Assembly: GCA_947445995.1 (NCBI GenBank)
Contig: CANFED010000002.1
Coordinates: 1-40,756 of the forward strand
Direction of reading: 5' to 3'
Length of the DNA: 40,756 nucleotides
Source of the DNA: Oxalobacteraceae bacterium
GTDB taxonomy: Bacteria > Pseudomonadota > Gammaproteobacteria > Burkholderiales > Burkholderiaceae_D
Below the pieces are notes generated by a model. The model had not been told where the DNA came from, did not search any database, and saw nothing but the letters and a program-made list of their open reading frames with translations. A program made the position numbers and the translations under genes. Below, piece after piece: positions 10,359 to 20,005 of this stretch; within the stretch, counting starts at the first letter, position 1, and the number at the start of each line of letters is the position of its first letter.

Positions 10359-11549
10359 ATGAACTCGAACTCCGTATCAACATTCAAGCAATTCCTGACC
10401 ACCGTTCCTGACACGCTGGCGCGCGCCTTCGATGCAACTGCCACTTGGGTCACGCAGCTGTCGTGGTGGAAGTTTTTCCTGTTCGCGATGCTGGTACTGG
10501 CGGCCGGTGCCATCACCCAGGAAACCTTGTTCACCTCCAGCAACAACGTAGTCAGCACCAAACATGCTCCATCCGGCAAGCCCGCCAGTGGACATTCAAA
10601 ACTGGTCAATAACGGCGACGCCGAAATCACGATCGACTCGACCGGCATTCATATCCGTGAAAACAAACCGGCCGGCACCACCACTCCTGCTGACGGCAAC
10701 GTCGATATCACCTTGCCACCCGGCGTCAGCCAGCAAGTCCAGGATGTCATCGCCGAAGCGGTCGATGATGCCGCAACGCAGAAAGCCGAAACCTGGCGCG
10801 AAACCTCGTCCGACTGGTTCATGAATTTCGTCCTCTTGCTGGTCCTGGGCCTGTTCGGCACGAAGGCGCTGATGGGCGGCAAAAAGCGCGCCGAAGCCCA
10901 GGCCGCAGTCGCCACCGCCGCCGCCGAACGCGAAGCGATGCAGCGTCAGGTCAGCGAGGCGCGCATGCAGATGATGCAGGCGCAGGTCGAACCGCACTTT
11001 CTGTTCAATACGCTGGCCTCGGTCGAGCACCTGATCGAGACTGATCCGCCGCGCGCCGCGCGCATGCAGCACAGCCTGATCCAGTACTTGCGCGCCGTCC
11101 TGCCGCAGATCCGCGACAGTGCGCCGGTGACCAACCTTGGTCGTGAAGCGGACATGGTCAGCGCTTATCTGGACTTGCTGAAAATGCGCATGGAAGAACG
11201 TCTGAGCGTCGACTGCCAGATCAGCGAAGGCCTGCGCAGCGCCGCGTTCCCGCCGATGATGCTGCAATCACTGGTAGAAAACGCCATCAAGCACGGACTC
11301 GAAAACAAGCCGGAAGGCGGCACCTTGCGCATCCTGGCCGAAGTCGCCCACAACAGGTTGCGGGTCTCGGTCATCGATACCGGATTGGGTTTCGGTGCCG
11401 TTGCCAGCAATGGCACGGGTCTCGGCTTGCAAAACATCCGCGAGCGGCTCGCCCTCATGCATGGCAACGCCGCCCAGCTGATCATCATGCCCAACCCAGG
11501 CGGCGGCGTCATTGCCACCATCGAAGTTCCCTACACACTAGCGCGCTAA
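10359..11549 (+). CDS. LytS/AlgZ-type sensor histidine kinase
   Basis: Membrane segments then QMMQAQVEPHFLFNTLASVEHLIETDPPRAARMQHSLIQYLRAVLP (His_kinase family) and ATPase domain NAIKHGLENK..DTGLGF..GTGLGLQNIRERL. Confidence 0.9.
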   Translation: MNSNSVSTFKQFLTTVPDTLARAFDATATWVTQLSWWKFFLFAMLVLAAGAITQETLFTSSNNVVSTKHAPSGKPASGHSKLVNNGDAEITIDSTGIHIRENKPAGTTTPADGNVDITLPPGVSQQVQDVIAEAVDDAATQKAETWRETSSDWFMNFVLLLVLGLFGTKALMGGKKRAEAQAAVATAAAEREAMQRQVSEARMQMMQAQVEPHFLFNTLASVEHLIETDPPRAARMQHSLIQYLRAVLPQIRDSAPVTNLGREADMVSAYLDLLKMRMEERLSVDCQISEGLRSAAFPPMMLQSLVENAIKHGLENKPEGGTLRILAEVAHNRLRVSVIDTGLGFGAVASNGTGLGLQNIRERLALMHGNAAQLIIMPNPGGGVIATIEVPYTLAR

Positions 11550-11561
11550 CGCGTTCGCCCC

Positions 11562-12314
11562 ATGCCTACCGCTCTGATTGCCGACGATGAACGCCTGATG
11601 CGCGACCAGCTGCGCTTGCGCCTGGCGCAGGTCTGGCCGGAACTCGAGATCGTGGCCGAAGCACGCAACGGCGACGAAGCCATCGCGCTGACCACCGAAC
11701 ACCGCCCCGACTTCGTGTTCCTCGATATCCGCATGCCCGGCAAGAGTGGACTGGATGCCGCACAAGCCATCGGCAGCGCCAGCCACATCGTCTTTGTGAC
11801 CGCTTACGACCAGTATGCGATCGATGCTTTTGAGCGCGGTGCCGTCGACTACCTGCTGAAACCGACCGAACCCGAGCGCCTGCGCCTGACCGTGGCACGG
11901 CTGAAAGCCCGGCTGGTATCCCCGCCAGCACCGCTCGGCGACATGCTGACCCAACTGGCACAGCAACTGGGGCTGGCCGCCAAACCGGCTTATCTGCAAT
12001 GGATACAGGCATCGGTCGGCCAGGAACTGCGGCTCATTGCCGTCTCCGAAATCCTGTTCTTCCAGTCCGACGACAAATACACCCGTGTCCAGACGATGCG
12101 TTACGAAGCGCTGATCCGCAAGCCGGTGCGCGAACTGGTGGCCGAACTCGATCCGGCCCGCTTCTGGCAAATCCACCGTTCGACCCTGGTCAGTGCCGAT
12201 GCCATCGACGGCGTCACCCGCGACCTGCGCGGACGCCAGCTGGTCCTGATCAAGGGGCGCTCCGACAAACTGGAGGTCAGCCGCAGTTTTGTTCATCTGT
12301 TCAAGCAGATGTAG
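11562..12314 (+). CDS. LytTR-family response regulator (AlgR-like)
   Basis: MPTALIADDERLMRDQLRLRL receiver, FVFLDIRMPGKSG, C-terminal LytTR-like ILFFQSDDKYTRVQT...FWQIHRSTLVSADAIDGV; starts 12 nt after upstream kinase. Confidence 0.92.
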   Translation: MPTALIADDERLMRDQLRLRLAQVWPELEIVAEARNGDEAIALTTEHRPDFVFLDIRMPGKSGLDAAQAIGSASHIVFVTAYDQYAIDAFERGAVDYLLKPTEPERLRLTVARLKARLVSPPAPLGDMLTQLAQQLGLAAKPAYLQWIQASVGQELRLIAVSEILFFQSDDKYTRVQTMRYEALIRKPVRELVAELDPARFWQIHRSTLVSADAIDGVTRDLRGRQLVLIKGRSDKLEVSRSFVHLFKQM

Positions 12315-12398
12315 ATACCGGTGCATGGTAAGGTATGTTCGACGGTGCCACTCTGACACCAAAACCACTTACAACCTCCCTGCGAGAGACTTCCGGAC

Positions 12399-14372
12399 AT
12401 GCGCTTTCTGGGCCTGCTTACCCTCCCTACCCGCATCGCGCTGAGCATCAGCCTGCTGATCCTCTTGATCACGCTGGCCAGTGTCACGCTGATGCCGCCA
12501 GCGCATACTGGTGCGCTCAGTGACGGGCGATGGAGCGGCATCGGACAAACCCTCCTGATCACCGCGCTGGTCATGGCGACATTGTCCGGTGCGCTGGCCC
12601 TGCGCACCATCCATCGACAACTGGACCCGTTGCAGCAGTTACGCCAGCGCCTGCAAGCACACCAGCCGGATCGCGTCAGTACCGGTGATGTCGTCGCTGA
12701 CCTGACCAGCGCCGTCGAAATATTGTTGCAGCAACAGCAGGCGCTGCGCCAGAGCGATCAGAGCAGTCAGCAACGCTTGCGCCTGATCGCCGACAACATC
12801 CCGGCACTCGTCGCCTATGTGGATGCCGGGTGCAAGGTCGTCTTTGCCAATCGTCGATACGAGTCGGCCTATGGCGTCGCCGCCGGCCAGGTCGACGGCA
12901 TGGCCGCCGCCGACCTGCTTGGTGCGGACGTCTATGCCCAGAGCGAACCCTTCATGCGAGACGTCCTGGGCGGCAAAGCGGCCACCTTTGAGCGACTCAT
13001 CACGCATACCGGCACGGTGCGCTGGGAACGTGTCAGCTACATGCCGGAATGGACAGCCGATGGCAGCGTCACCGGCTTCATTGCGCTGGCCGAAGACATC
13101 ACCGAACTCAAGCGCGCGCAACACACGTTCGCCCGCAGCGAAATGCGCTTGCGCATGATCACCGACAATATGCCGGCACTAATCGCCTACATCGATGACG
13201 GGCAGCACTACCGATTCTGCAATGCCTACTACGAAACCATCCTCAATCTGGCCCCTGAAAAAGTCCTTGGCCTGACCGTACGCAACGTCACCGGCGAAGC
13301 CGGCTACGGTGCCATCGCCGGCTATATCAACCGGGTTCTGGCTGGTGAACGGGTCCGGTTCGAGCAACACGCCGACCAGCCCGGCGGCCGCTACTTCCTG
13401 CACGACTACCTGCCCGATGTCGACGCCAACGGCACAGTCATCGGCTTCTATTCGATGGTGCTCGATATCACCGAACGTAAGTTGGCCGAACTGCACCAGC
13501 ACGCCAGCGAAACCCTGCTACGCAATGTCACCGACAGCTTGCCGGCGCTGGTGAGCTACATCGATCACGACGAACGCTACCAGTTCAACAACCTGCCGCA
13601 TGAACAGTGGTTCGACCGGCCACTGGCACAAATCACCGGCCGCCGCGTCGCCGATCTGTTGACGCCGGACGAATACGCCCGTCACAAGCAGTACTACGAT
13701 CAGGCCCGCGAAGGCAAGGTCGCGCGCTTCGAATTCGAGGCGCGCCAGAATGGCAGCCAGCGCTATTACCAGGCCGCCTATCTGCCGCAATTTGACGAGC
13801 AGCACCAGCTGTCCGGCGTGTGCGGCATGATCAACGACATCACCACGCTCAAGCTGGTCGAAAACCAGTTGCGCGTACTGGCCCGCCACGACTCGCTGAC
13901 CGGACTGCCGAACCGCAACCAATTCGATGAAAAACTCGCCGAAGCCATGGCGCGCAGCCGCCGCAGCGGCCATGCGATGGCGCTGATGTTCCTCGACATC
14001 GACCACTTCAAAGCCATCAACGATACGCTCGGCCATCACAGCGGCGACGAAGTACTGTGCGAATTTGCGCGCCGCTTGCTGCACTCGGTACGCCAGACCG
14101 ATACCGTCTCGCGCCTGGCCGGCGATGAATTTGTCATCATCCTCGAAGGCCTGCAGCTACCTTCGGAAAGCGCCAAGGTCGCGGCCAAGATCATCCTCGC
14201 CATGAACACCGATTTCGACGTGCTTGGCGTACCGCGCCAGGTCAGCACCAGCATCGGCATTGCGGTCGGCAAGATCGACGATAACGATGGTAGCGCGCTA
14301 TTGCGACGTGCCGACGAAGCCTTGTATGCGGCCAAGGCAGCCGGTCGCAATACCTTCCGCAGTGCGCCTTGA
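12399..14372 (+). CDS. Membrane PAS-PAS-PAS-GGDEF diguanylate cyclase
   Basis: 657 aa; three PAS repeats (NIPALVAYVDAG / NMPALIAYIDDG / SLPALVSYIDHD) and DSLTGLPNRNQF...RLAGDEFVIIL. Confidence 0.9.
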   Translation: MRFLGLLTLPTRIALSISLLILLITLASVTLMPPAHTGALSDGRWSGIGQTLLITALVMATLSGALALRTIHRQLDPLQQLRQRLQAHQPDRVSTGDVVADLTSAVEILLQQQQALRQSDQSSQQRLRLIADNIPALVAYVDAGCKVVFANRRYESAYGVAAGQVDGMAAADLLGADVYAQSEPFMRDVLGGKAATFERLITHTGTVRWERVSYMPEWTADGSVTGFIALAEDITELKRAQHTFARSEMRLRMITDNMPALIAYIDDGQHYRFCNAYYETILNLAPEKVLGLTVRNVTGEAGYGAIAGYINRVLAGERVRFEQHADQPGGRYFLHDYLPDVDANGTVIGFYSMVLDITERKLAELHQHASETLLRNVTDSLPALVSYIDHDERYQFNNLPHEQWFDRPLAQITGRRVADLLTPDEYARHKQYYDQAREGKVARFEFEARQNGSQRYYQAAYLPQFDEQHQLSGVCGMINDITTLKLVENQLRVLARHDSLTGLPNRNQFDEKLAEAMARSRRSGHAMALMFLDIDHFKAINDTLGHHSGDEVLCEFARRLLHSVRQTDTVSRLAGDEFVIILEGLQLPSESAKVAAKIILAMNTDFDVLGVPRQVSTSIGIAVGKIDDNDGSALLRRADEALYAAKAAGRNTFRSAP

Positions 14373-14495
14373 TCCCCGGCCGGTGCATGGCAGGACGCAC
14401 CGTCATCATGCCCGGTGGCAAACTGATTACCTCCCCCTACACCGCATGACCGATGCCAATCCGGTCCATGCCACTCTCCTGAAATTGACAACACC

Positions 14496-15746
14496 ATGAT
14501 GCAGCGATCTGAAGCCCTCACGCTCGACCAGCACGACCTGCTAGCCCCGTTACGCGACCAGTTCGCGCTGCCCGATGGCGTGATCTACCTCGATGGCAAT
14601 TCGCTGGGTGCGCGTCCGAAGGCTGCGCTGGCACGCGCGCAGCAAGTGATTGAACACGAGTGGGGAAACGACCTGATCCGCAGCTGGAATCAGGCCGGCT
14701 GGTTCGATCTGCCATGCCGTCTTGGCGACCTGCTGGCACCGCTGATCGGCGCTGCCGCCGGCGACATCGTCGTCACCGATACGACTTCACTGAACCTGTT
14801 CAAAGCGCTGGCCGGCGCGCTGCAACGCCAGGCCGGCGCACCGGCCAGCGCAGCACGGCGCATCATCGTCAGCGAACGCAGCAATTTCCCGACCGACCTG
14901 TACATGGCCGGGGGTCTGGCGCGCTGGCTTGATCGCGGCTACCAGTTGCGGCTGGTCGACTCGCCCGACGAGCTCGCCGGCGCCATCGATGCCGACACCG
15001 CCATCGTCATGCTGACCCATGTGAACTACCGCAGCGGCCGCCTGCTCGACATGGCTGCCATCAACCAGCTGGCGCATGCCCACGGTGCGCTGACCGTCTG
15101 GGATCTGGCCCATTCGGCCGGCGCCTTGCCCATCGACCTGAGCGGCGACGATGCCGATTACGCAGTCGGTTGCACTTACAAATACCTCAATGGCGGACCC
15201 GGCGCACCGGCCTTCATCTGGGTCGCACCGCGTCATCAGGCCGGCTTTGATCATCCGTTATCGGGCTGGTGGGGTCATGCGGCGCCCTTCGCGATGGATC
15301 CTGCCTTCGTTCCTGCATCTGGCATCCGTCGCGCGCTATGCGGCACCCAGCCGGTGGTGTCGCTGGCGCTGGTCGAATGCGGACTGGCGCTGTTTAGTCA
15401 AACCTCGATGACGGCGCTGCGCGCCAAATCGCTGGCGCTGACCGATCTGTTCATCACACTGGTCGAACAGCGCTGTGCCGCGCATCCGCTGCAACTGGTG
15501 ACGCCGCGCGCCCATGCGCAACGCGGCAGCCATGTCAGCTTCACCCATCCGCACGGCTATCCGGTGATGCAGGCGCTGATTGCGCGCGGTGTCATCGGCG
15601 ACTACCGCGAACCGCACATCCTGCGCTTCGGCTTCACGCCGCTGTACACGCGCTTCGTCGATGTCTGGGATGCGGTCACTACGCTGGCGCAGATTCTCGA
15701 CCAGCAGGACTATGACCTCGATGGCGAGCGGGCGATGGTGACCTGA
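14496..15746 (+). CDS. kynU: Kynureninase
   Basis: 416 aa; [72 protein letters not shown]. Confidence 0.95.
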   Translation: MMQRSEALTLDQHDLLAPLRDQFALPDGVIYLDGNSLGARPKAALARAQQVIEHEWGNDLIRSWNQAGWFDLPCRLGDLLAPLIGAAAGDIVVTDTTSLNLFKALAGALQRQAGAPASAARRIIVSERSNFPTDLYMAGGLARWLDRGYQLRLVDSPDELAGAIDADTAIVMLTHVNYRSGRLLDMAAINQLAHAHGALTVWDLAHSAGALPIDLSGDDADYAVGCTYKYLNGGPGAPAFIWVAPRHQAGFDHPLSGWWGHAAPFAMDPAFVPASGIRRALCGTQPVVSLALVECGLALFSQTSMTALRAKSLALTDLFITLVEQRCAAHPLQLVTPRAHAQRGSHVSFTHPHGYPVMQALIARGVIGDYREPHILRFGFTPLYTRFVDVWDAVTTLAQILDQQDYDLDGERAMVT

Positions 15747-15751
15747 ACCGG

Positions 15752-16501
15752 TTATGCCGCACGATGCGGCTCCAGTTCCTGCCACGACGGATCCATATCA
15801 TCGATCGCCAACGTCACCTCGTTCCCCTCCAGCCAAGGCAAGGTCGAATGCCGGATCTGCCATCCGCGGCCGGTGCGGCTACCAAACGAGATTTCGATAT
15901 CAAGCAAGCTGCGCTGCTGCGCCAGCGGCAAATCCGCCAACAGCTGCGCCAGCGTCGTACCGGCCGATAACCCTGATGGCCATGCACAACGGCGATCATG
16001 CACCCGCATCACCTGCTGCCCCGTCACCAGCAACAATTGCAGGCGGTCCTGATCCTGTGCGTAGCGATACACCGCACTGCCTCCCCGCGACCCGGGCAAG
16101 GCAATCCAATGCTCCAGATACGGGCCATGTACACCGGTCTCGATCAGGCATTCCGGCGTAAACACCATCACACCCGCATCGGCCGTCAGGCCCGGAGGCT
16201 GGACATCAACCAGCCGGTGCCACGCGCAGATTTCCTGCCCGGACGTGATATCGACCGTGGTGATACCGGCAAAACCCTGCTGCGAAGACAACCAGGCGAG
16301 CTGCTCCGCATCACATGCAGCCAGACTGCCGACCCCTGAAAAATCCGGCCGGCCGGCGCCGATGCGCAAGTCGGCATGCCAGTGTCCGGTCTGCATCCAG
16401 AGCACGGTGGTGGTGGTGTCGCGCACGGCGGGTGCTTCGAGCAAGGTACGCTGCCATACTCCACGGTAGCGTAACGGTACCGGTGCGCTATCCGGTGCCA
16501 T
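15752..16501 (-). CDS. Hypothetical protein (possible HRI1/lipocalin-like beta-barrel)
   Basis: Preferred start MAPDSAPVPLRYRGVWQRTLL; start shares TGATG with the stop of the upstream lactonase-like gene; family call from recall of W..TG.WHADLRI..GRPDF pattern only. Confidence 0.6.
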   Translation of the reverse strand: MAPDSAPVPLRYRGVWQRTLLEAPAVRDTTTTVLWMQTGHWHADLRIGAGRPDFSGVGSLAACDAEQLAWLSSQQGFAGITTVDITSGQEICAWHRLVDVQPPGLTADAGVMVFTPECLIETGVHGPYLEHWIALPGSRGGSAVYRYAQDQDRLQLLLVTGQQVMRVHDRRCAWPSGLSAGTTLAQLLADLPLAQQRSLLDIEISFGSRTGRGWQIRHSTLPWLEGNEVTLAIDDMDPSWQELEPHRAA

Positions 16502-17295
16502 CACACGCAACCCTCCGGAAACGCCGGCAGGTTGCGATAAAACGCGAAGTCATGGTTCGGCCAGATCTGCGCGCCTTCACTGGCACCAAGCTGTTTGAGC
16601 TTGCGGATGCTGCCGATGGCCTGTTCATAGTTACCTTGCCAGCAGCCACCGGGAGCGACTTCGTCGTCGAGATTTTCGGTCAGGTCGGCTGCGTCACCGG
16701 CCAGCAGCACCGGTGCGCCTGTCGGCAAGGTGATCCACATCGACATATGGCCTGCCGTGTGGCCGGGTGTGCTGATGGCGCGCACGCCGTCGCACAGATC
16801 GTATTCGCCCTCGGTCACTTTGAGCGGACCGTGACCGATAAAATCATCGGCAAAGCAAGCCACGTCCTGACCGCTCATTGCAGCGGCCAGTTCGTCTTTC
16901 TGGACATGCACGTCGGCACCGCAGCCGCAACGTCGCAGCTCACCGAGTCCGCCGGCATGATCGAAATGCAGGTGCCCGAGGAACACCACATCGATATCGG
17001 CAGCCGACAAACCGAGGCGCGCAAGGTAGGACGGAATGCGCTGTTCTTCGGTCATCACCGGCGCGCCGAACTGAAAGGTCTGCGGGTTGTAGTACTGCGC
17101 GCACAGCGCCGGATCATTGATCTTGCTGTGGTCGCAACCGACGTCATACAGGATGCGGCCGTTACTGGTTTCGATCAGGTAGGCCAGGATGGGTGCGTCG
17201 ATCATTTGGCCGGCACCGCGACCGTGGGTCGAGATCGTCTTGTCGTAGCGATGCGTTGCTGTCAGCAGCGGCCAGAGCTTGTTGACCCGCGTCAT
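16501..17295 (-). CDS. N-acyl homoserine lactonase-like metallo-beta-lactamase fold hydrolase
   Basis: 264 aa; HLHFDHAGG zinc motif, STPGHTAGHMSMW, LLAGDAADL; ATGA overlap with upstream creatininase-family stop. Confidence 0.85.
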   Translation of the reverse strand: MTRVNKLWPLLTATHRYDKTISTHGRGAGQMIDAPILAYLIETSNGRILYDVGCDHSKINDPALCAQYYNPQTFQFGAPVMTEEQRIPSYLARLGLSAADIDVVFLGHLHFDHAGGLGELRRCGCGADVHVQKDELAAAMSGQDVACFADDFIGHGPLKVTEGEYDLCDGVRAISTPGHTAGHMSMWITLPTGAPVLLAGDAADLTENLDDEVAPGGCWQGNYEQAIGSIRKLKQLGASEGAQIWPNHDFAFYRNLPAFPEGCV

Positions 17296-18113
17296 GCCGC
17301 GTCTCCTGATGGCGCCATGAACTCGGCGCGTACCGCCGCGACGATGCGGGCGGCCACATCCGCGGCCATCAGCTTGCCCTTGTCGGCACTGGCACCACGG
17401 GCCGATGACAGCACGCCCGAACCCGGCACCCAGTGCGTGTGGGTCGGGTACATGTCGTACGGCGGAAAGTCGGCCGGCGGCTCGTCAGGCAATTTGTCGA
17501 GTTGTACCAGCGCCGGAAAATAATGCAGCATCATCGAGGTTTCCATCACGGCCGCATGCTCCAGCGCGAAACCGGGGAAGCCATCGGGAAAGACACCGGC
17601 CAGCGTCGCCGCGGTCAGAAAATCCCAGTACTCGAGTCGCATGATCTTCATCGGTGAAGCCGGACCAAGCCGCCGTCGCGCCAGATCGATACCTTCGATC
17701 AGGAACCACTGGTTTTCATAATGGCCGGACATGACGACGACATTACGCACGCCATGCCGGCCCAGTTCGGCCAGGATGTCGCAGGTGATCGCCGCCAGCG
17801 TGCTGCCATCGAGGCTGGTGGTACCCGGGAAATGCTGGCCACCGCCGCATTTCGGTTGCGACTTATAGCCGTAATTAATCGTCGGCGCGACGATGCCGCC
17901 GACCTGCCCGGCGACACTGTGCGCGACTGCTGCGGCCAATAAGGCATCGGTACCCAGCGGCAGATGCGGTCCGTGCTGTTCCAGTGCACCCACCGGCAGG
18001 AACACGATCGCATGCGGATCGCGCAAGCGTTCTTCGTAGGCCACCCAGCTCAGGTGATCCATTTGTGAAGTAGGCATAGAAGCAGGCATAGAAGCAGGCA
18101 TAGAAGCAGGCAT
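17292..18113 (-). CDS. Creatininase-family amidohydrolase
   Basis: FLPVGALEQHGPHLPLGTDALLA, NYGYKSQPKCGGGQHFPGTTSLDGSTL, NVVVMSGHYEN, typical of the creatininase family metal-binding residues. Confidence 0.9.
   Translation of the reverse strand: MPASMPASMPASMPTSQMDHLSWVAYEERLRDPHAIVFLPVGALEQHGPHLPLGTDALLAAAVAHSVAGQVGGIVAPTINYGYKSQPKCGGGQHFPGTTSLDGSTLAAITCDILAELGRHGVRNVVVMSGHYENQWFLIEGIDLARRRLGPASPMKIMRLEYWDFLTAATLAGVFPDGFPGFALEHAAVMETSMMLHYFPALVQLDKLPDEPPADFPPYDMYPTHTHWVPGSGVLSSARGASADKGKLMAADVAARIVAAVRAEFMAPSGDAA
18069..18113 (-). repeat. 12-bp tandem repeat at the 5' end of the creatininase-family gene (ATGCCTGCTTCT x3 plus variant ATGCCTACTTCA)
   Basis: Plus strand gtaggcatagaagcaggcatagaagcaggcatagaagcaggcat; encodes MPASMPASMPASMPTS with in-frame ATG in each unit. 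Confidence 0.9.
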
Positions 18114-18190
18114 AGTCGATTTTCTCCAGGTCTGTTGAGGTCCGTGTGTCCATCAGATTTCTTGCATCCGGCATCGCGCCCGGGGCGCAC

Positions 18191-18934
18191 TCATAGCATC
18201 AGCGCGCCGCCATTCGGACTAAGCATTTGTCCGTAGTAAAAACGCGCAAAGTCACTCGCCAGAAAGACCGCTGTCGCAGCAATCTCCTCCGGCCCGGCAG
18301 CGCGTGCCGCCGGAATTGCCAGCTCCTTGACACGCCATTCCGGACTGATCTGATCGAGCGATAGCATTGCCGTATCGGTCGGTCCCGGCGCGATGCCGTT
18401 GATGCGGATTGCCGGCGCGAATTCACGTGCCAGCGATTTGGTCAAGCCGACCACACCGGCTTTGGCCGCGCAATACGCACTGAATTCGGCGCGACCAAGA
18501 TAGGCCAGTTCGGAGGCGACATTGATGATGCAGCCGCTACCGCGCGGCTGCATGCTGCGCAATACCGCCTGACTGCACAGGGAGACCGATTTCAGATCGA
18601 CCGCAATGACGCGGTCCCACTCGTTTTCGGTGATGTCAAGAAAAGGCTTTTCGAGCAGGATGCCGGCATTGTTGACGAGGATATCGATCGGTCCGCATTG
18701 CGCTTCGACCTCGGCGACCATGCGCTGCACGGCGGCGGCATCGGTGACATCGGCATCGAAGGCGCGCGCGCCCCCGCCGACGGTATCAAGGACATCGGCA
18801 ATCAACGCGTTCTGGCCAAAGTGATTGACGACCACGCGCGCGCCGCTGGCCGACAAGGCCTCGGCAATTGCCCGGCCGATACCGGTCGCACTACCGGTCA
18901 CTAGCGCGACTTTACCACCAAGATCAATCTTCAT
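18191..18934 (-). CDS. SDR-family oxidoreductase
   Basis: MKIDLGGKVALVTGSATGIGRAIAEAL, NNAGILLEKPF, YCAAKAGVVGLTKSLAREFAP; ATGA overlap with the desaturase stop supports this start. Confidence 0.9.
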   Translation of the reverse strand: MKIDLGGKVALVTGSATGIGRAIAEALSASGARVVVNHFGQNALIADVLDTVGGGARAFDADVTDAAAVQRMVAEVEAQCGPIDILVNNAGILLEKPFLDITENEWDRVIAVDLKSVSLCSQAVLRSMQPRGSGCIINVASELAYLGRAEFSAYCAAKAGVVGLTKSLAREFAPAIRINGIAPGPTDTAMLSLDQISPEWRVKELAIPAARAAGPEEIAATAVFLASDFARFYYGQMLSPNGGALML

Positions 18935-19944
18935 ACCGCGGTCAGAAACGACACACCGGCTGCACCCAGAAAACCATCGGCACGCCCGCTCACGCCGGGC
19001 GGCAAGACTTCGCCACAATCGTCCGCGAGGATGCGCCGGACCCGGTTGACATGAAAACTGCGCAGCAAGATCGGGGCGGGAATGACCTGCGCATAACGCA
19101 CGTCATACAGCTCGCGATGCAGTTGCGGCAACCGGTGCCACGGCGCGATCGGCTTGTCATGATGCGCATTGTGATAACCGAAATTGAGCCAGATGAGATT
19201 GAGCAAGCGATTGTCAAGGCCGACAATATTGCTGAAGGTGTTGGCTTGTTCGTAGGCCTTGTCGCGCAGTTTGTCATTCGGTACCGGCGTATCGCCGAGG
19301 ATAGGATACGCATCGTAGGTATGCTGAAAACAGTCACCGAAACGCAGCACGATCACGAACACCAAATAGGCCGCTGCATACAGTGCCAACGCGCTAGGGG
19401 AATACCAGCCAAGGGCAATGAAGGCCGCGCCACGCAGCGCAAAAATTGCCAGCACACGGGCGCGCGCCTTGCCGCTTTTTTCAGCACCCTGCCGGAACGG
19501 CAATGCCATCACAAAGCCGCGCACCAGAAATTCAACGGCCGGAAAATGCAGCCATTCCAGCATCAGTACCAGCCCGCGTACCGGGGCCGATGCGCCCAGC
19601 AAATAGGCTTTCACATCAAAGGTGACGACATCGGCGCGCTCAACATGGTGACGCATGTGCTTGCGCCGCAAGTTGTCGAAGCGTGCATAACAGGCACCAT
19701 TAATCCAGCTCATGCCGGTGCCCCAGCGCATGTTGGTGCTGGCGACCTTGAAGATGGTCAGGTGCGCAAATTCATGAATAAAGTACGCCGACCAGATCAG
19801 CGTCTGTGTCGTCAGCAGAAAACCAATTGTCTTGAGCAGCCAGCCGGGTTGGGTCAGCATAAGGATGCCCAGCGGATAACCGAGCAACGTAAATGAAAGC
19901 GCGGCGGTGTTGGGTACCACACCGTCCGGATAACGAAAAATCAT
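18931..19944 (-). CDS. Membrane fatty acid desaturase-family protein
   Basis: Start MIFRYPDGVV with upstream AAGGAG; histidine boxes HEFAH, RRKHMRHH, YHNAHHD within hydrophobic segments. Confidence 0.88.
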   Translation of the reverse strand: MIFRYPDGVVPNTAALSFTLLGYPLGILMLTQPGWLLKTIGFLLTTQTLIWSAYFIHEFAHLTIFKVASTNMRWGTGMSWINGACYARFDNLRRKHMRHHVERADVVTFDVKAYLLGASAPVRGLVLMLEWLHFPAVEFLVRGFVMALPFRQGAEKSGKARARVLAIFALRGAAFIALGWYSPSALALYAAAYLVFVIVLRFGDCFQHTYDAYPILGDTPVPNDKLRDKAYEQANTFSNIVGLDNRLLNLIWLNFGYHNAHHDKPIAPWHRLPQLHRELYDVRYAQVIPAPILLRSFHVNRVRRILADDCGEVLPPGVSGRADGFLGAAGVSFLTAV

Positions 19945-20005
19945 GAACAACTCCTTGAGGGGATGGAGGCGCGAGCGCCAACTTGCGCGCCCGCGCGGCA
20001 AACAG

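Noticed and set aside
16501-17295. Quorum-quenching locus based on lactonase-like protein
   Set aside because: No luxI/luxR-type pair in the window and the gene is embedded in the riboswitch A operon; the lactonase label only reflects fold similarity.
18868-19896. 342-aa plus-strand ORF
   Set aside because: Antisense to the desaturase gene, no recognisable domain.
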